Positions 17,712 through 25,125 of a stretch of DNA of 60,584 bases are shown one piece after another. Position numbers and translations under genes: made by a program. The number at the start of each line of letters is the position of its first letter. The first letter of the stretch is position 1. Location: contig JAAVDX010000004.1 of the NCBI GenBank assembly GCA_014801585.1, positions 1-60,584 of the forward strand, in the 5' to 3' direction. The notes below the pieces were generated by a model. That model was not told where the DNA came from and did no database searches. It saw nothing but the letters and a program-made list of their open reading frames with translations. The DNA comes from Bacteroides sp. (GTDB taxonomy: Bacteria; Bacteroidota; Bacteroidia; Bacteroidales; Muribaculaceae).

Positions 17712-18101
17712 TTAAAGTTGCTTCCCAATGTAATAGCCAATGGCGCAGCCGAAGAGCCCTACGAATACAGTCATTGTGCCGAAGATTACCCAGATCATGA
17801 AATGGCCGTTCTCGTAGTATTTTACGCAGTCGAGAGTGAAACTGGAGAATGTGGAGAACCCTCCGCAGAATCCTGTCATTGTCAGCAGAGCAAAGGCTGT
17901 GCGAGCGTTTTCGTTCCAACCGCAGTTGGTATTGACGAGCCAACCGGCAGCGATGCCTATGAGCAGACAGCCGAGAGAATTGATTACCCACGTGGCAAAG
18001 CCCATAGGGGTAGCTTTAAGCCAGAGTTCTATAAGATAGCGGCATACGGCCCCTATGCCGCCTGCTGCGGCTACTAAAGCCAGTTTAACAAGTATATTCA
18101 T
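17712..18101 (-). CDS. crcB: Fluoride ion channel CrcB/FluC
   Basis: A 129-residue four-helix membrane protein that exports fluoride as a dual-topology dimer. The family signatures are present: GGIGAVCRYLIE at the start, INSLGCLLIGIAAG in the second helix, and GFCGGFSTFSSF (about 78-89), which holds the Phe pair and Na-binding region of the pore. The length is normal. The upstream 120 bases do not show a recognisable fluoride riboswitch, but they carry a perfect 7-bp palindrome (18126-18140), so control may be by a repressor. Confidence 0.95.
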   Translation of the reverse strand: MNILVKLALVAAAGGIGAVCRYLIELWLKATPMGFATWVINSLGCLLIGIAAGWLVNTNCGWNENARTAFALLTMTGFCGGFSTFSSFTLDCVKYYENGHFMIWVIFGTMTVFVGLFGCAIGYYIGKQL

Positions 18102-18125
18102 ATATATTATATATTACTTAAGATA

Positions 18126-18140
18126 TAGATTCAGAATCTA
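18126..18140. promoter_or_regulatory. Palindrome upstream of crcB
   Basis: TAGATTC-A-GAATCTA is a perfect 7-bp inverted repeat around one base, 25 bases before the crcB start. It is short enough to be an operator. No T tract follows, so it is not a terminator. The regulator is unknown. Confidence 0.4.
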
Positions 18141-18225
18141 AAATAATTGATATTTGCACTCCTCCCAATTCGAGGATATGATCACGGGCAGCGGGCGGGA
18201 GGACGCAGATTGCTTACGGAAAAGG

Positions 18226-18256
18226 AAAGGACCGGCGCATCATGCGTCGGTCCTTT
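18226..18256 (-). terminator. Terminator after the TPR protein gene
   Basis: A 14-bp stem (AAAGGACCGGCGCA with its complement, one G-T pair) and a 3-base loop, 55 bases past the stop of the TPR gene. On the minus strand it is followed by CCTTTTCC. Confidence 0.8.
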
Positions 18257-18311
18257 ACATAAAATAGCAAATTGTGTCTTATTATTTTATGGATGAAGAT
18301 GCGATTATTGC

Positions 18312-18992
18312 TTACTTGCCGAGGCGAGCCTTTTCACGCGCGATATATGCGTCGGGAGTAAGTCCGTTGCCGAAAGTAAAGTTGGGGAAGGCCGACTTGA
18401 TCTGCTCATAGCAGTTGAGAGCCTCCGCATACTTCTTTTGGGCGTCATAGACGTTAGCCTCTTTCCAAAGCACCATCGGAACAATCTGTTCGTTGCCCGA
18501 AGCTTTCTTCACTGCGTTCTGGAATGAAGAGATAGCGTCGTCATATTTCTTGAGGTTGACGTAAGCATCGCCGAGAAGTACGTCGGCCTGAGCGCCCATC
18601 ACGTCGTCCTTGGTAGAGAATTTCTTGAGATATTTTACGACCTCCTGATATTTGCCGGTGCGATAATAAGCCTGGGCAGCCTGCATAGCAGCGACATTGC
18701 CTGCGTCAGTGCCACTGAACTTGTCGGCAACCTTTGCAAACTCAATAGCTGCTACAGAGTCGCCTGCCATAGCCTTTGTCATTGCTTCGTCATAGGCTTT
18801 TACGGAGTTGTTGGTGCGGGGAGTCTGGTAGAACCATAGCCAACCACACCAGCAGAGGCCGATGAGGATAACGAAAACGAGAGTCCATGTGAGGACTTTC
18901 TTATTTTTTGCCACGCGCTCACTGACGTTAGTGAGTTGATCGTTGAGAGTGTCGATTGCGTTCTGTTCCTGCTGGTTGGGAGTATTTGCCAT
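18312..18992 (-). CDS. Membrane-anchored TPR protein
   Basis: A 226-residue protein with one membrane segment (about 32-53, VLTWTLVFVILIGLCWCGWL) and a periplasmic or cytoplasmic array of about four TPR-like helix pairs, for example GNVAAMQAAQAYYRTGKYQE and VLLGDAYVNLKKYDDAISSF. It resembles the YfgM-type small TPR proteins and their Bacteroidota relatives, which act as scaffolds. It has its own promoter (19096-19126) and terminator. The partner cannot be told from sequence. Confidence 0.82.
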   Translation of the reverse strand: MANTPNQQEQNAIDTLNDQLTNVSERVAKNKKVLTWTLVFVILIGLCWCGWLWFYQTPRTNNSVKAYDEAMTKAMAGDSVAAIEFAKVADKFSGTDAGNVAAMQAAQAYYRTGKYQEVVKYLKKFSTKDDVMGAQADVLLGDAYVNLKKYDDAISSFQNAVKKASGNEQIVPMVLWKEANVYDAQKKYAEALNCYEQIKSAFPNFTFGNGLTPDAYIAREKARLGK

Positions 18993-19095
18993 TGTGATTT
19001 TTGACGGGATAATTTAGAACTTGTTGGGATGCGTCGGCGAGAATTGCTTCAGATCCTGTCTGATGCAAAATTTGAGGCCTACCGCTTCCGAAATG

Positions 19096-19126
19096 CAAAG
19101 TTAGTTAAAAAATATGTGATTGCCAA
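19096..19126 (-). promoter_or_regulatory. Promoter of the TPR protein gene
   Basis: On the minus strand TTGG, a 19-base spacer and TAACTTTG (19103-19096) fit the consensus, about 100 bases before the ATG at 18992. Confidence 0.7.
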
Positions 19127-19154
19127 TTATTTTGGTGGTTTTTTGCGGAGTACT

Positions 19155-20666
19155 TCAGAATTTTCTGCGCAGGCGGGCGATCGGTATGCCGGCTCGGTCG
19201 CGATATTTGGCTACAGTACGTCGTGAAATCTCATATCCCTGCTTTTCGAGCGCATTGCGTATTTTTTCATCGCTGAGTGGGCGACGCGGATCCTCGTCGA
19301 CTATCAGTTCGGCTATGGCTGCCTGTATCTGGCGATTGGTAAGTGCTTCGTGATCAGTCGTTGCAGCCTCGGTCGCCGCGGCCTTTTCCGGCTTAAGGAC
19401 ACCATGCTCTTCCGTTCTCTCATCAGTCTGTTGGATAGTTGCTTTTGCGGAGTTGCCGGAGAAATTTGTCATGTTGACGCGTCCGCTGAAGAACGCTTTC
19501 AGCGGGAGAATCTCTCCCCAGGGGAGGGCTATGTATTTATTGGCTGTGGCGCGGGAGATAGTAGAGATATCCAGACCTGTGGGCGCTACAATGTCTTTAA
19601 GCATCATAGGCCGGAGTGTATAGACGTCGCCTGTCTCAAAGTAATCTTTCTGAAAATCTACTATCGCTGTCATTACGCTCATCAGCGTCTGGCGTCGCTG
19701 ACGGATGATTTTGATAAAGTCGCGGGCGTCGTTGAAACTCGATATGATAAATTCCGCTCCTTTTCTGTCGTCACGTTTGCGTTGCTCCATCTCTCTGACC
19801 GCTTCGGAGAATGTGGATTCCACGGTAAGTTCCGGTAGTCGGCTGGTCAGCTGTATTGTCAGTTCGTCGTCATCGTTACTGATTACGAAATCCGGAATGA
19901 TCGTGGCAGCGGACGTAGATTCCGCACCTCCGTATAGAGCGCCGGGTTTGGGATTCAGCGAGAGAATGAGTCGGTTGGCAGCATCGAGACGCTGGCGGGA
20001 GAGACCGAGTCCGGAGATGATTTTGTGGGAGTGGCGCATGTGGTATTCCCTGAAGAAACGGGAAATAATATCGATTGCGTCATTCCGGACTGTAGAGGGC
20101 GACATTCTTTGCAGCTGCAGGAGTAGGGTATCGGCGAGATTATCAGCTCCTACTCCGGGAGGGTCAAGACTTCTGACGAGCTCGAGAGCTTTTTCGGCGG
20201 TAGCGGTGTCGACATGCCGGTCCTGAAAGATTGCGAGGTCGTTGAGCATCTGCGGGATGCTTCGCGTAAGCCAACCGTTATTGTCGAGATTGCCAACTAT
20301 ATAGCGGGCTGTCTCTGCAACTTCCGGGTCTACTTCACGCTCATCGATCTGGCGGGTGAGGATATCGGTGAGAGATTCGGAATTATCGCGGGGGGTAAAA
20401 GCCGGAGCATCCGGATCTGCATTTAGCGCTCGGCTACCGAAGTTGAAATAAGAGGGAGAATTGGAGTCACGTCCGGCACCTTCACGAGGAGCATCGGCAG
20501 CTGAAGCGGCGGCGTCCTCCGTAGTGAGAGCCGGGTTGGCTTCAAGTTCGTGCTCCACGGCTTCGTCAAGTTCGGGCGCACTTAGTTCCAGCAACTTTAC
20601 GAATCGGAGCTGCTGTTGTGTGAGGCGTTGTGAGAGCCGATGGGCTATTTCGAGGCGATTTTCCAA
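19155..20666 (-). CDS. rpoN: RNA polymerase sigma-54 factor
   Basis: A 503-residue sigma-54. The N-terminal activator-interacting region I is glutamine/leucine-rich (RLSQRLTQQQLRFVKLLELS), followed by an acidic linker (about 45-75), the core-binding region, and the DNA-binding region with the RpoN box SRRTVAKYRD near residue 485, which contacts the -24 element. Sigma-54 needs AAA+ activators; none is in the window. It lies downstream of a histidine kinase gene on the same strand (83-base gap), which may be co-transcribed. Confidence 0.96.
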   Translation of the reverse strand: MENRLEIAHRLSQRLTQQQLRFVKLLELSAPELDEAVEHELEANPALTTEDAAASAADAPREGAGRDSNSPSYFNFGSRALNADPDAPAFTPRDNSESLTDILTRQIDEREVDPEVAETARYIVGNLDNNGWLTRSIPQMLNDLAIFQDRHVDTATAEKALELVRSLDPPGVGADNLADTLLLQLQRMSPSTVRNDAIDIISRFFREYHMRHSHKIISGLGLSRQRLDAANRLILSLNPKPGALYGGAESTSAATIIPDFVISNDDDELTIQLTSRLPELTVESTFSEAVREMEQRKRDDRKGAEFIISSFNDARDFIKIIRQRRQTLMSVMTAIVDFQKDYFETGDVYTLRPMMLKDIVAPTGLDISTISRATANKYIALPWGEILPLKAFFSGRVNMTNFSGNSAKATIQQTDERTEEHGVLKPEKAAATEAATTDHEALTNRQIQAAIAELIVDEDPRRPLSDEKIRNALEKQGYEISRRTVAKYRDRAGIPIARLRRKF

Positions 20667-20749
20667 TCTTTCTTATTTTATTTAAGTGGATTACCGGATG
20701 GACCGGAAATTATGGAGAGATGGGAGAGTCGCTGCAACCGGGGTGGGTA

Positions 20750-21979
20750 TCAGGAGCAGAGAGGGAGTTCGATTCTAAAGGTTGTGCCGTGGCCTATTTC
20801 GGAGGATTTTACGTAGATTCTGCCGCCGTGATACTCTTCGATTATGCGTTTCACTAAGGTAAGACCGAGCCCCCAGCCCCGTTTCTTGGTGGTATAGCCA
20901 GGATTGAATACGGTCTTAAAGTTTTTGCGTGCGATACCTTTACCCGTGTCGCTCACTTCGATCCAGGCTGTCTTGGCGTCTGAGCCGGTAGTGATCCGTA
21001 TGTCGCCTTTGCCATCCATGGCATCGACCGCATTCTTTGCGAGATTCTCCATCACCCATTCGAAGAGAGGACGGGAGAGATGCACTCCGTGATCGTCCGG
21101 GTCAAGATCCATTGTAATCTTCACTTTGCCGGAGATTCTGTTCTTCATATAGTCGAGCGAAGTGACAAGCACATCGTTGAGATATTCCAGATTAAGCTCG
21201 GGGACACTGCCGATCTTTGAGAATCTGTCGGCGATTACGGAGAGCCGCTTCACATCCTTATCGATTTCTGAAGTGATTTCGGGTTCAACTCCCGTCGCGG
21301 CCAGATATTCCGACCATGCCATAAGGGAGGAGATGGGAGTGCCCAGCTGATGAGCCGTCTCCTTGGAAAGACCGACCCATACGCGGTTTTGTTCAGCGCG
21401 TTTCGTGTAGATCACTGCGAAATATATGATAATTACCAATACCAGCATCACCCCCAGCTGAATATAAGGATACCAGCTAAGGCGCTTCAGCAGAATTGAA
21501 TCCTCATAATAGATATATTGATAGGAATCTTCATAAATCTTCACTTCGATAAAGTGAGGATTCTTCCGGGCCATTTCGCTCAGCGGAGTGTCACCGCCGG
21601 GAGCTTTCAGGCGTTTCAGCAGATAATTTCGTCCGCGATCGGAGAGATTATCGAAGCCAATGGGGTCGCCCGGATTGCCGTCGGGGAGACGGAAGTTGCG
21701 ATATTCCAGAATGTTGAAATCGGCATCAGCTACCATCACCGGAATCGAATTATTCTGCTCAATAATAGAGAGGAGAAACTCAAAATCCGCGTCTGCGTCA
21801 GCCTGCGCCAGGCGCTCGGTGGCCTGCGCCCATATATTCATTCTCTCACGCTCCTGCTGAGCGAGCGCCTTAACGAGATTATTGCTTATGAGCATCACGA
21901 TAATCACGGCAATCAGACTGATTACCAGGAAAATCAGACGGCCGGTGCGCAGATTGTCGTAGATGGATATCTTTCTCAT
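20750..21979 (-). CDS. Sensor histidine kinase without adjacent regulator
   Basis: A 409-residue membrane histidine kinase. Two membrane segments (about 13-33 and 172-193) enclose a periplasmic sensor domain of about 135 residues. The H-box is KETAHQLGTPISSLMAWSEY, with the phospho-accepting His near 208. The ATPase domain has the N box (ENLAKNAVDAMDGKG), G1 (VSDTGKGI) and G2 (KKRGWGLGLTLVKRI). Kinases with this AHQLGTP H-box are common in Bacteroidota and often lack a neighbouring response regulator, as here. It starts one base after the HAD gene ends, so the two are translationally linked, and it precedes rpoN. The signal is unknown. Confidence 0.93.
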   Translation of the reverse strand: MRKISIYDNLRTGRLIFLVISLIAVIIVMLISNNLVKALAQQERERMNIWAQATERLAQADADADFEFLLSIIEQNNSIPVMVADADFNILEYRNFRLPDGNPGDPIGFDNLSDRGRNYLLKRLKAPGGDTPLSEMARKNPHFIEVKIYEDSYQYIYYEDSILLKRLSWYPYIQLGVMLVLVIIIYFAVIYTKRAEQNRVWVGLSKETAHQLGTPISSLMAWSEYLAATGVEPEITSEIDKDVKRLSVIADRFSKIGSVPELNLEYLNDVLVTSLDYMKNRISGKVKITMDLDPDDHGVHLSRPLFEWVMENLAKNAVDAMDGKGDIRITTGSDAKTAWIEVSDTGKGIARKNFKTVFNPGYTTKKRGWGLGLTLVKRIIEEYHGGRIYVKSSEIGHGTTFRIELPLCS

Positions 21980-21980
21980 G

Positions 21981-22892
21981 TCAGAATTCCGTCATAAGTG
22001 GAGTCGGGGAGTTGCGTAGCGTGTCCTCAAGTATAAAAGCGGCTACGGCATCTTCGTCGTGGCTACCTATGATGAGATCTGCCTTCTCCTTCACCTCCGT
22101 AAGGGCGTTCGCGACTGCTACCGACATATCGGCCTCTTCAAACATCGGAAGATCGTTGAGATTATCGCCGAAGACTACTACTCGGTCGGCTCCCGTAAGC
22201 TGCTTAAGAATCCGGATGCCGTTGCGTTTTGAGGCATGTCGCGGAAACGCTTCTATCATAGTGACTTCCGGAGAATTTGCGTCGGGATAGAACATCGGAT
22301 TGATACCCTCCACTTTCTTAAGCGCCTCAAAAGCGGGATGATCGGGACCGGTAGGTTGCATGCCGAAGAAGAGAATCGCATTGTCGATATGTTCAGGAAT
22401 CGCTACGGGAGTATCCGACGTGATTTCGCTCTTTCCGAAATTGAACGAGGCCAACGCCGGGTCGCATAGATGGAATGTCTTATAAGGGGAGTTAAGGCGT
22501 TCGGCCACAAAAGCACGCTCCGGATCCGACAGAGGCCCCTGATGATAGATATGCATCATATTGTCGCGGAGCGTATAGATAAATGTCGGAAGGTCAAATT
22601 CGGCATATACCTTGCGAATCTCAGCTGCCTTCTCCGGAGGAAAAGTGCAGACGTGAGAATACGTATTCGATTCCCGATCCCAAAGCGTCGCCCCCGTCAT
22701 AGCCACAATCGGCAGAGTCAGACGAATATTCTTAAGCAGATTGCAGAGAGTGGCAGGAGTGCGATCTGTGGCCACACTGATCATCGCCCCCATATCGAGA
22801 GCGCGGTTGAGCATCTCGATCGAAGCGTCGCTGACGGCTACATCGCTATTTAGTAAAGTTCCGTCGAGATCGGTGATATAGAGAGTCTTCAA
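21981..22892 (-). CDS. Cof-type HAD-IIB hydrolase
   Basis: A 303-residue haloacid-dehalogenase-type sugar phosphatase. Motif I is DLDGTLLNSD (residues 8-17, both catalytic Asp present), motif II is SVATDRTPAT, and motif III/IV is KRNGIRIL followed by VVFGDNLNDLPMFEEADMSVAVANA, as in YidA/Cof proteins, with a C2b cap between. It is probably cytoplasmic and acts on sugar phosphates or a cofactor phosphate; the family is promiscuous. It is directly followed by the histidine kinase gene. Confidence 0.93.
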   Translation of the reverse strand: MKTLYITDLDGTLLNSDVAVSDASIEMLNRALDMGAMISVATDRTPATLCNLLKNIRLTLPIVAMTGATLWDRESNTYSHVCTFPPEKAAEIRKVYAEFDLPTFIYTLRDNMMHIYHQGPLSDPERAFVAERLNSPYKTFHLCDPALASFNFGKSEITSDTPVAIPEHIDNAILFFGMQPTGPDHPAFEALKKVEGINPMFYPDANSPEVTMIEAFPRHASKRNGIRILKQLTGADRVVVFGDNLNDLPMFEEADMSVAVANALTEVKEKADLIIGSHDEDAVAAFILEDTLRNSPTPLMTEF

Positions 22893-22977
22893 AACGTAAT
22901 AATCAGATTATGCAAAATCGGATTTTGAAGCATTGGATTGTCGGTCCGCACGTCCGATCCGCAGTTTTTGCAGAGAG

Positions 22978-23421
22978 TTATTTCTTGGTCTTTATCTCAG
23001 TGTATTCCACGTCGGTCACTTGGCTTTCTGTTATGATCGTCTGTCGTCCCGACTTTCCGTCGGACGCCGCCTGATCGATGACAGTAGTAGATGAGGAAAA
23101 TTCTTTATATTCTACAAACTCCACATCCTCAGCATATTCACGCGGAATGATTACGTCGCCCATAGCCTGCGAAGACTGATGATCGGCCTTCGGATTATGC
23201 TGATAGGTCGTCGCGCCGCGACGCCCCGGCTTCTGCGCTTGCTGCTTTTCGGCCTGACGCCTGCGCTTACGCTCCTCCTTGGCCGAAGGCATTCCCATCT
23301 GAGCGCGGAGGGCGTCTTCCATTTTCTCCATCATCCGGCGCTGCGCCCACATCTTTATGCGGTCGCCAAAAAACATCCAGATAAGGATACATATCAATAT
23401 GATTGCAAAGAAATAACTCAA
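22978..23421 (-). CDS. DUF4834-like small membrane protein
   Basis: A 147-residue protein with one N-terminal membrane segment (about 3-21, YFFAIILICILIWMFFG), a highly basic stretch with a short helix (KEERKRRRQAEKQQAQK), and an acidic C-terminus (EDVEFVEYKEF, DVEYTEI). A protein of this type commonly follows pssA in Bacteroidales and is annotated DUF4834; the assignment is from memory and position. Function is unknown. It may be co-transcribed with psd and pssA (53-base gap). Confidence 0.7.
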   Translation of the reverse strand: MSYFFAIILICILIWMFFGDRIKMWAQRRMMEKMEDALRAQMGMPSAKEERKRRRQAEKQQAQKPGRRGATTYQHNPKADHQSSQAMGDVIIPREYAEDVEFVEYKEFSSSTTVIDQAASDGKSGRQTIITESQVTDVEYTEIKTKK

Positions 23422-23474
23422 CTTCGAATAAATTAATTGGAAATAATTGATTGAATGTCAGTCCGGTGATGTCT

Positions 23475-24182
23475 TCACTTCGACTTGCCGGCTAAAGATA
23501 TGAGGAGATATATGCAAATGACGGGCCAGAAAGCCGCCAGACCCCAGAATATAATCATCAGCAGCGAGGCAAGGAGAAGAATCCAGCGGCGTTCATTCTC
23601 TTTCCATTTATAATTGTGGAATTTAAGCGAAATGAAACGAATATTGCTGATCATCGAAAGAGCTTCAAGAACGATGCAGGCCAATACTACCCATGTATTG
23701 ACAATCCATGACATATCTCCGCCCATGGCCAGAGCTGCCCAACCGATCCAAAAAATAGCATTAGCCGGAATCGGGAGACCTATGAAGCCATCCGTCTGGC
23801 GCGTGTCGATATTAAATCTTGCCAGACGAAGCGCTCCACAGACAGGGATGAACAGAGCGATCCAGGGAAGCCACGCCGGGGTAGAGGGATTATGTCCTAA
23901 GATATTCATTACGAGCATGGCCGGCGCCACTCCGAAGCTGACAAGATCCGAGAGTGAATCAAGTTCCTTCCCGAGGTCGGAATAAGCGTGGAGCAGACGA
24001 GCCATGAAACCGTCGGAGAAATCGGCCACGGCTGCGATGCCGATAGCCATACACGCCCATTGCCATCCGGCCCACTGTCCGAACATCTCAGCCGGATGAA
24101 AGGCAAAGACTACAGCGATACAGCCCGAAAGGATATTCAAGCAGGTCAGCGTGTTGGGTATATTTCTGCGGATAATGTTCAT
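23475..24182 (-). CDS. pssA: CDP-diacylglycerol-serine O-phosphatidyltransferase
   Basis: A 235-residue integral membrane enzyme that makes phosphatidylserine from CDP-diacylglycerol and serine. The CDP-alcohol phosphatidyltransferase motif is complete: DFSDGFMARLL, then GKELDSLSD with the last two catalytic Asp correctly spaced. The start IRRNIPNTLTCLNILSG is typical of PssA. It overlaps the stop of psd by 4 bases (ATGA), so decarboxylation to phosphatidylethanolamine is coupled by translation. One of three CDP-alcohol phosphatidyltransferases in the window. Confidence 0.96.
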   Translation of the reverse strand: MNIIRRNIPNTLTCLNILSGCIAVVFAFHPAEMFGQWAGWQWACMAIGIAAVADFSDGFMARLLHAYSDLGKELDSLSDLVSFGVAPAMLVMNILGHNPSTPAWLPWIALFIPVCGALRLARFNIDTRQTDGFIGLPIPANAIFWIGWAALAMGGDMSWIVNTWVVLACIVLEALSMISNIRFISLKFHNYKWKENERRWILLLASLLMIIFWGLAAFWPVICIYLLISLAGKSK

Positions 24183-24847
24183 GGATTTGGATTAAGTCGG
24201 GCGATGGGGGTCAGTCCGCCGCTTGTCTTATGGCCCATCTTCACGAGAATTTCAGCGTCGAGAGGGAGATAGATATCAACTCTCGAACCGAACTTGATGA
24301 AGCCCAGATGCTCATCAATGAGGGAGAGGTCGCCCTCCCGGGCATAAGTGACGATGCGGCGGGCCATTGCACCGGCGATCTGCCTCACGGTGATACGCTG
24401 TCCGTTGGGTAGCGCGATTCCGATTGTCGACCGCTCATTCTCAGTCGAACTCTTAGGGAGATAGGCTGAGAGGAAACGCCCGTTGTGATGTCTTACATAT
24501 TCTACAACGCCCGAGGTCGGAAACCAGTTCGCATGGACGTTGAGCGGCGACATAAAGACGGAGAGCATAATTGCTTCTGATTTCAGATATTCCGGTTCGT
24601 TGACGCGCTCTATGGCTACCACCTTTCCATCGACCGAGCTGACCATCAGATTCTTCGTGTCACCCTTAAAGACTCTGACCGGACAACGGAAGAAATTGAA
24701 GACGAACGAATACATCAGCACGGAGATAGCAGTGCAGCAGGCAGGCAGAATCCATGGGGGCAGGAAGAGCCACACCGGGATGTTGAGCGCCAACAGCACG
24801 ATGAAAAGCATTACTAACGTGTTGATACCTTCGTGGTGGATTTTCAT
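24179..24847 (-). CDS. psd: Phosphatidylserine decarboxylase proenzyme
   Basis: A 222-residue phosphatidylserine decarboxylase of the short type. Two N-terminal membrane segments precede the catalytic region. The self-cleavage site is the Gly-Ser of IKFGSRVDIYLP, which produces the pyruvoyl cofactor, and the upstream SPLNVHANWFPTSG block matches the family. The start at 24847 (MKIHHEG) is chosen over an in-frame Met at 24928, whose extra 27 residues look non-conserved. It is the first gene of the psd-pssA(-DUF4834) operon and makes phosphatidylethanolamine. Confidence 0.94.
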   Translation of the reverse strand: MKIHHEGINTLVMLFIVLLALNIPVWLFLPPWILPACCTAISVLMYSFVFNFFRCPVRVFKGDTKNLMVSSVDGKVVAIERVNEPEYLKSEAIMLSVFMSPLNVHANWFPTSGVVEYVRHHNGRFLSAYLPKSSTENERSTIGIALPNGQRITVRQIAGAMARRIVTYAREGDLSLIDEHLGFIKFGSRVDIYLPLDAEILVKMGHKTSGGLTPIARLNPNP

Positions 24848-24938
24848 TTGGGTCAGATTCGGTAGAGGGTTAGAGCGCGGTCGGAGGATGGGCGTGCAAA
24901 ATGAGTCAAGACGCAGGTCCGGCCACATTGTCCGACCG

Positions 24939-24946
24939 CAAATTTA
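24939..24946 (-). promoter_or_regulatory. -7 box of the psd operon
   Basis: TAAATTTG on the minus strand, 92 bases ahead of the psd start. The nearest TTTG upstream leaves a spacer of only 14, so the -33 element is uncertain. Confidence 0.5.
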
Positions 24947-25030
24947 CAAAAAATATTTGGCAAAATCCCTCCTTTTAATGAAAAAGTTATATTTTTTGCC
25001 GATATAGGCTGAAATGACCCGATTTTTTAG

Positions 25031-25038
25031 TAATTTTG
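25031..25038 (+). promoter_or_regulatory. -7 box of pheT
   Basis: TAATTTTG, 88 bases before the pheT start, divergent from the psd -7 box. No good -33 element is seen. Confidence 0.5.
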
Positions 25039-25125
25039 CAAATCCATAGGCTCGCGTGCGGATTAACAAGCGTCAGAAGGGCCTTTTTTAACATAAAAAT
25101 ATCGAACATCTAATTTCGAACACCG

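Noticed and set aside
18102..18225. Fluoride riboswitch upstream of crcB
   Set aside because: I could not find the conserved core of that riboswitch on the minus strand here.
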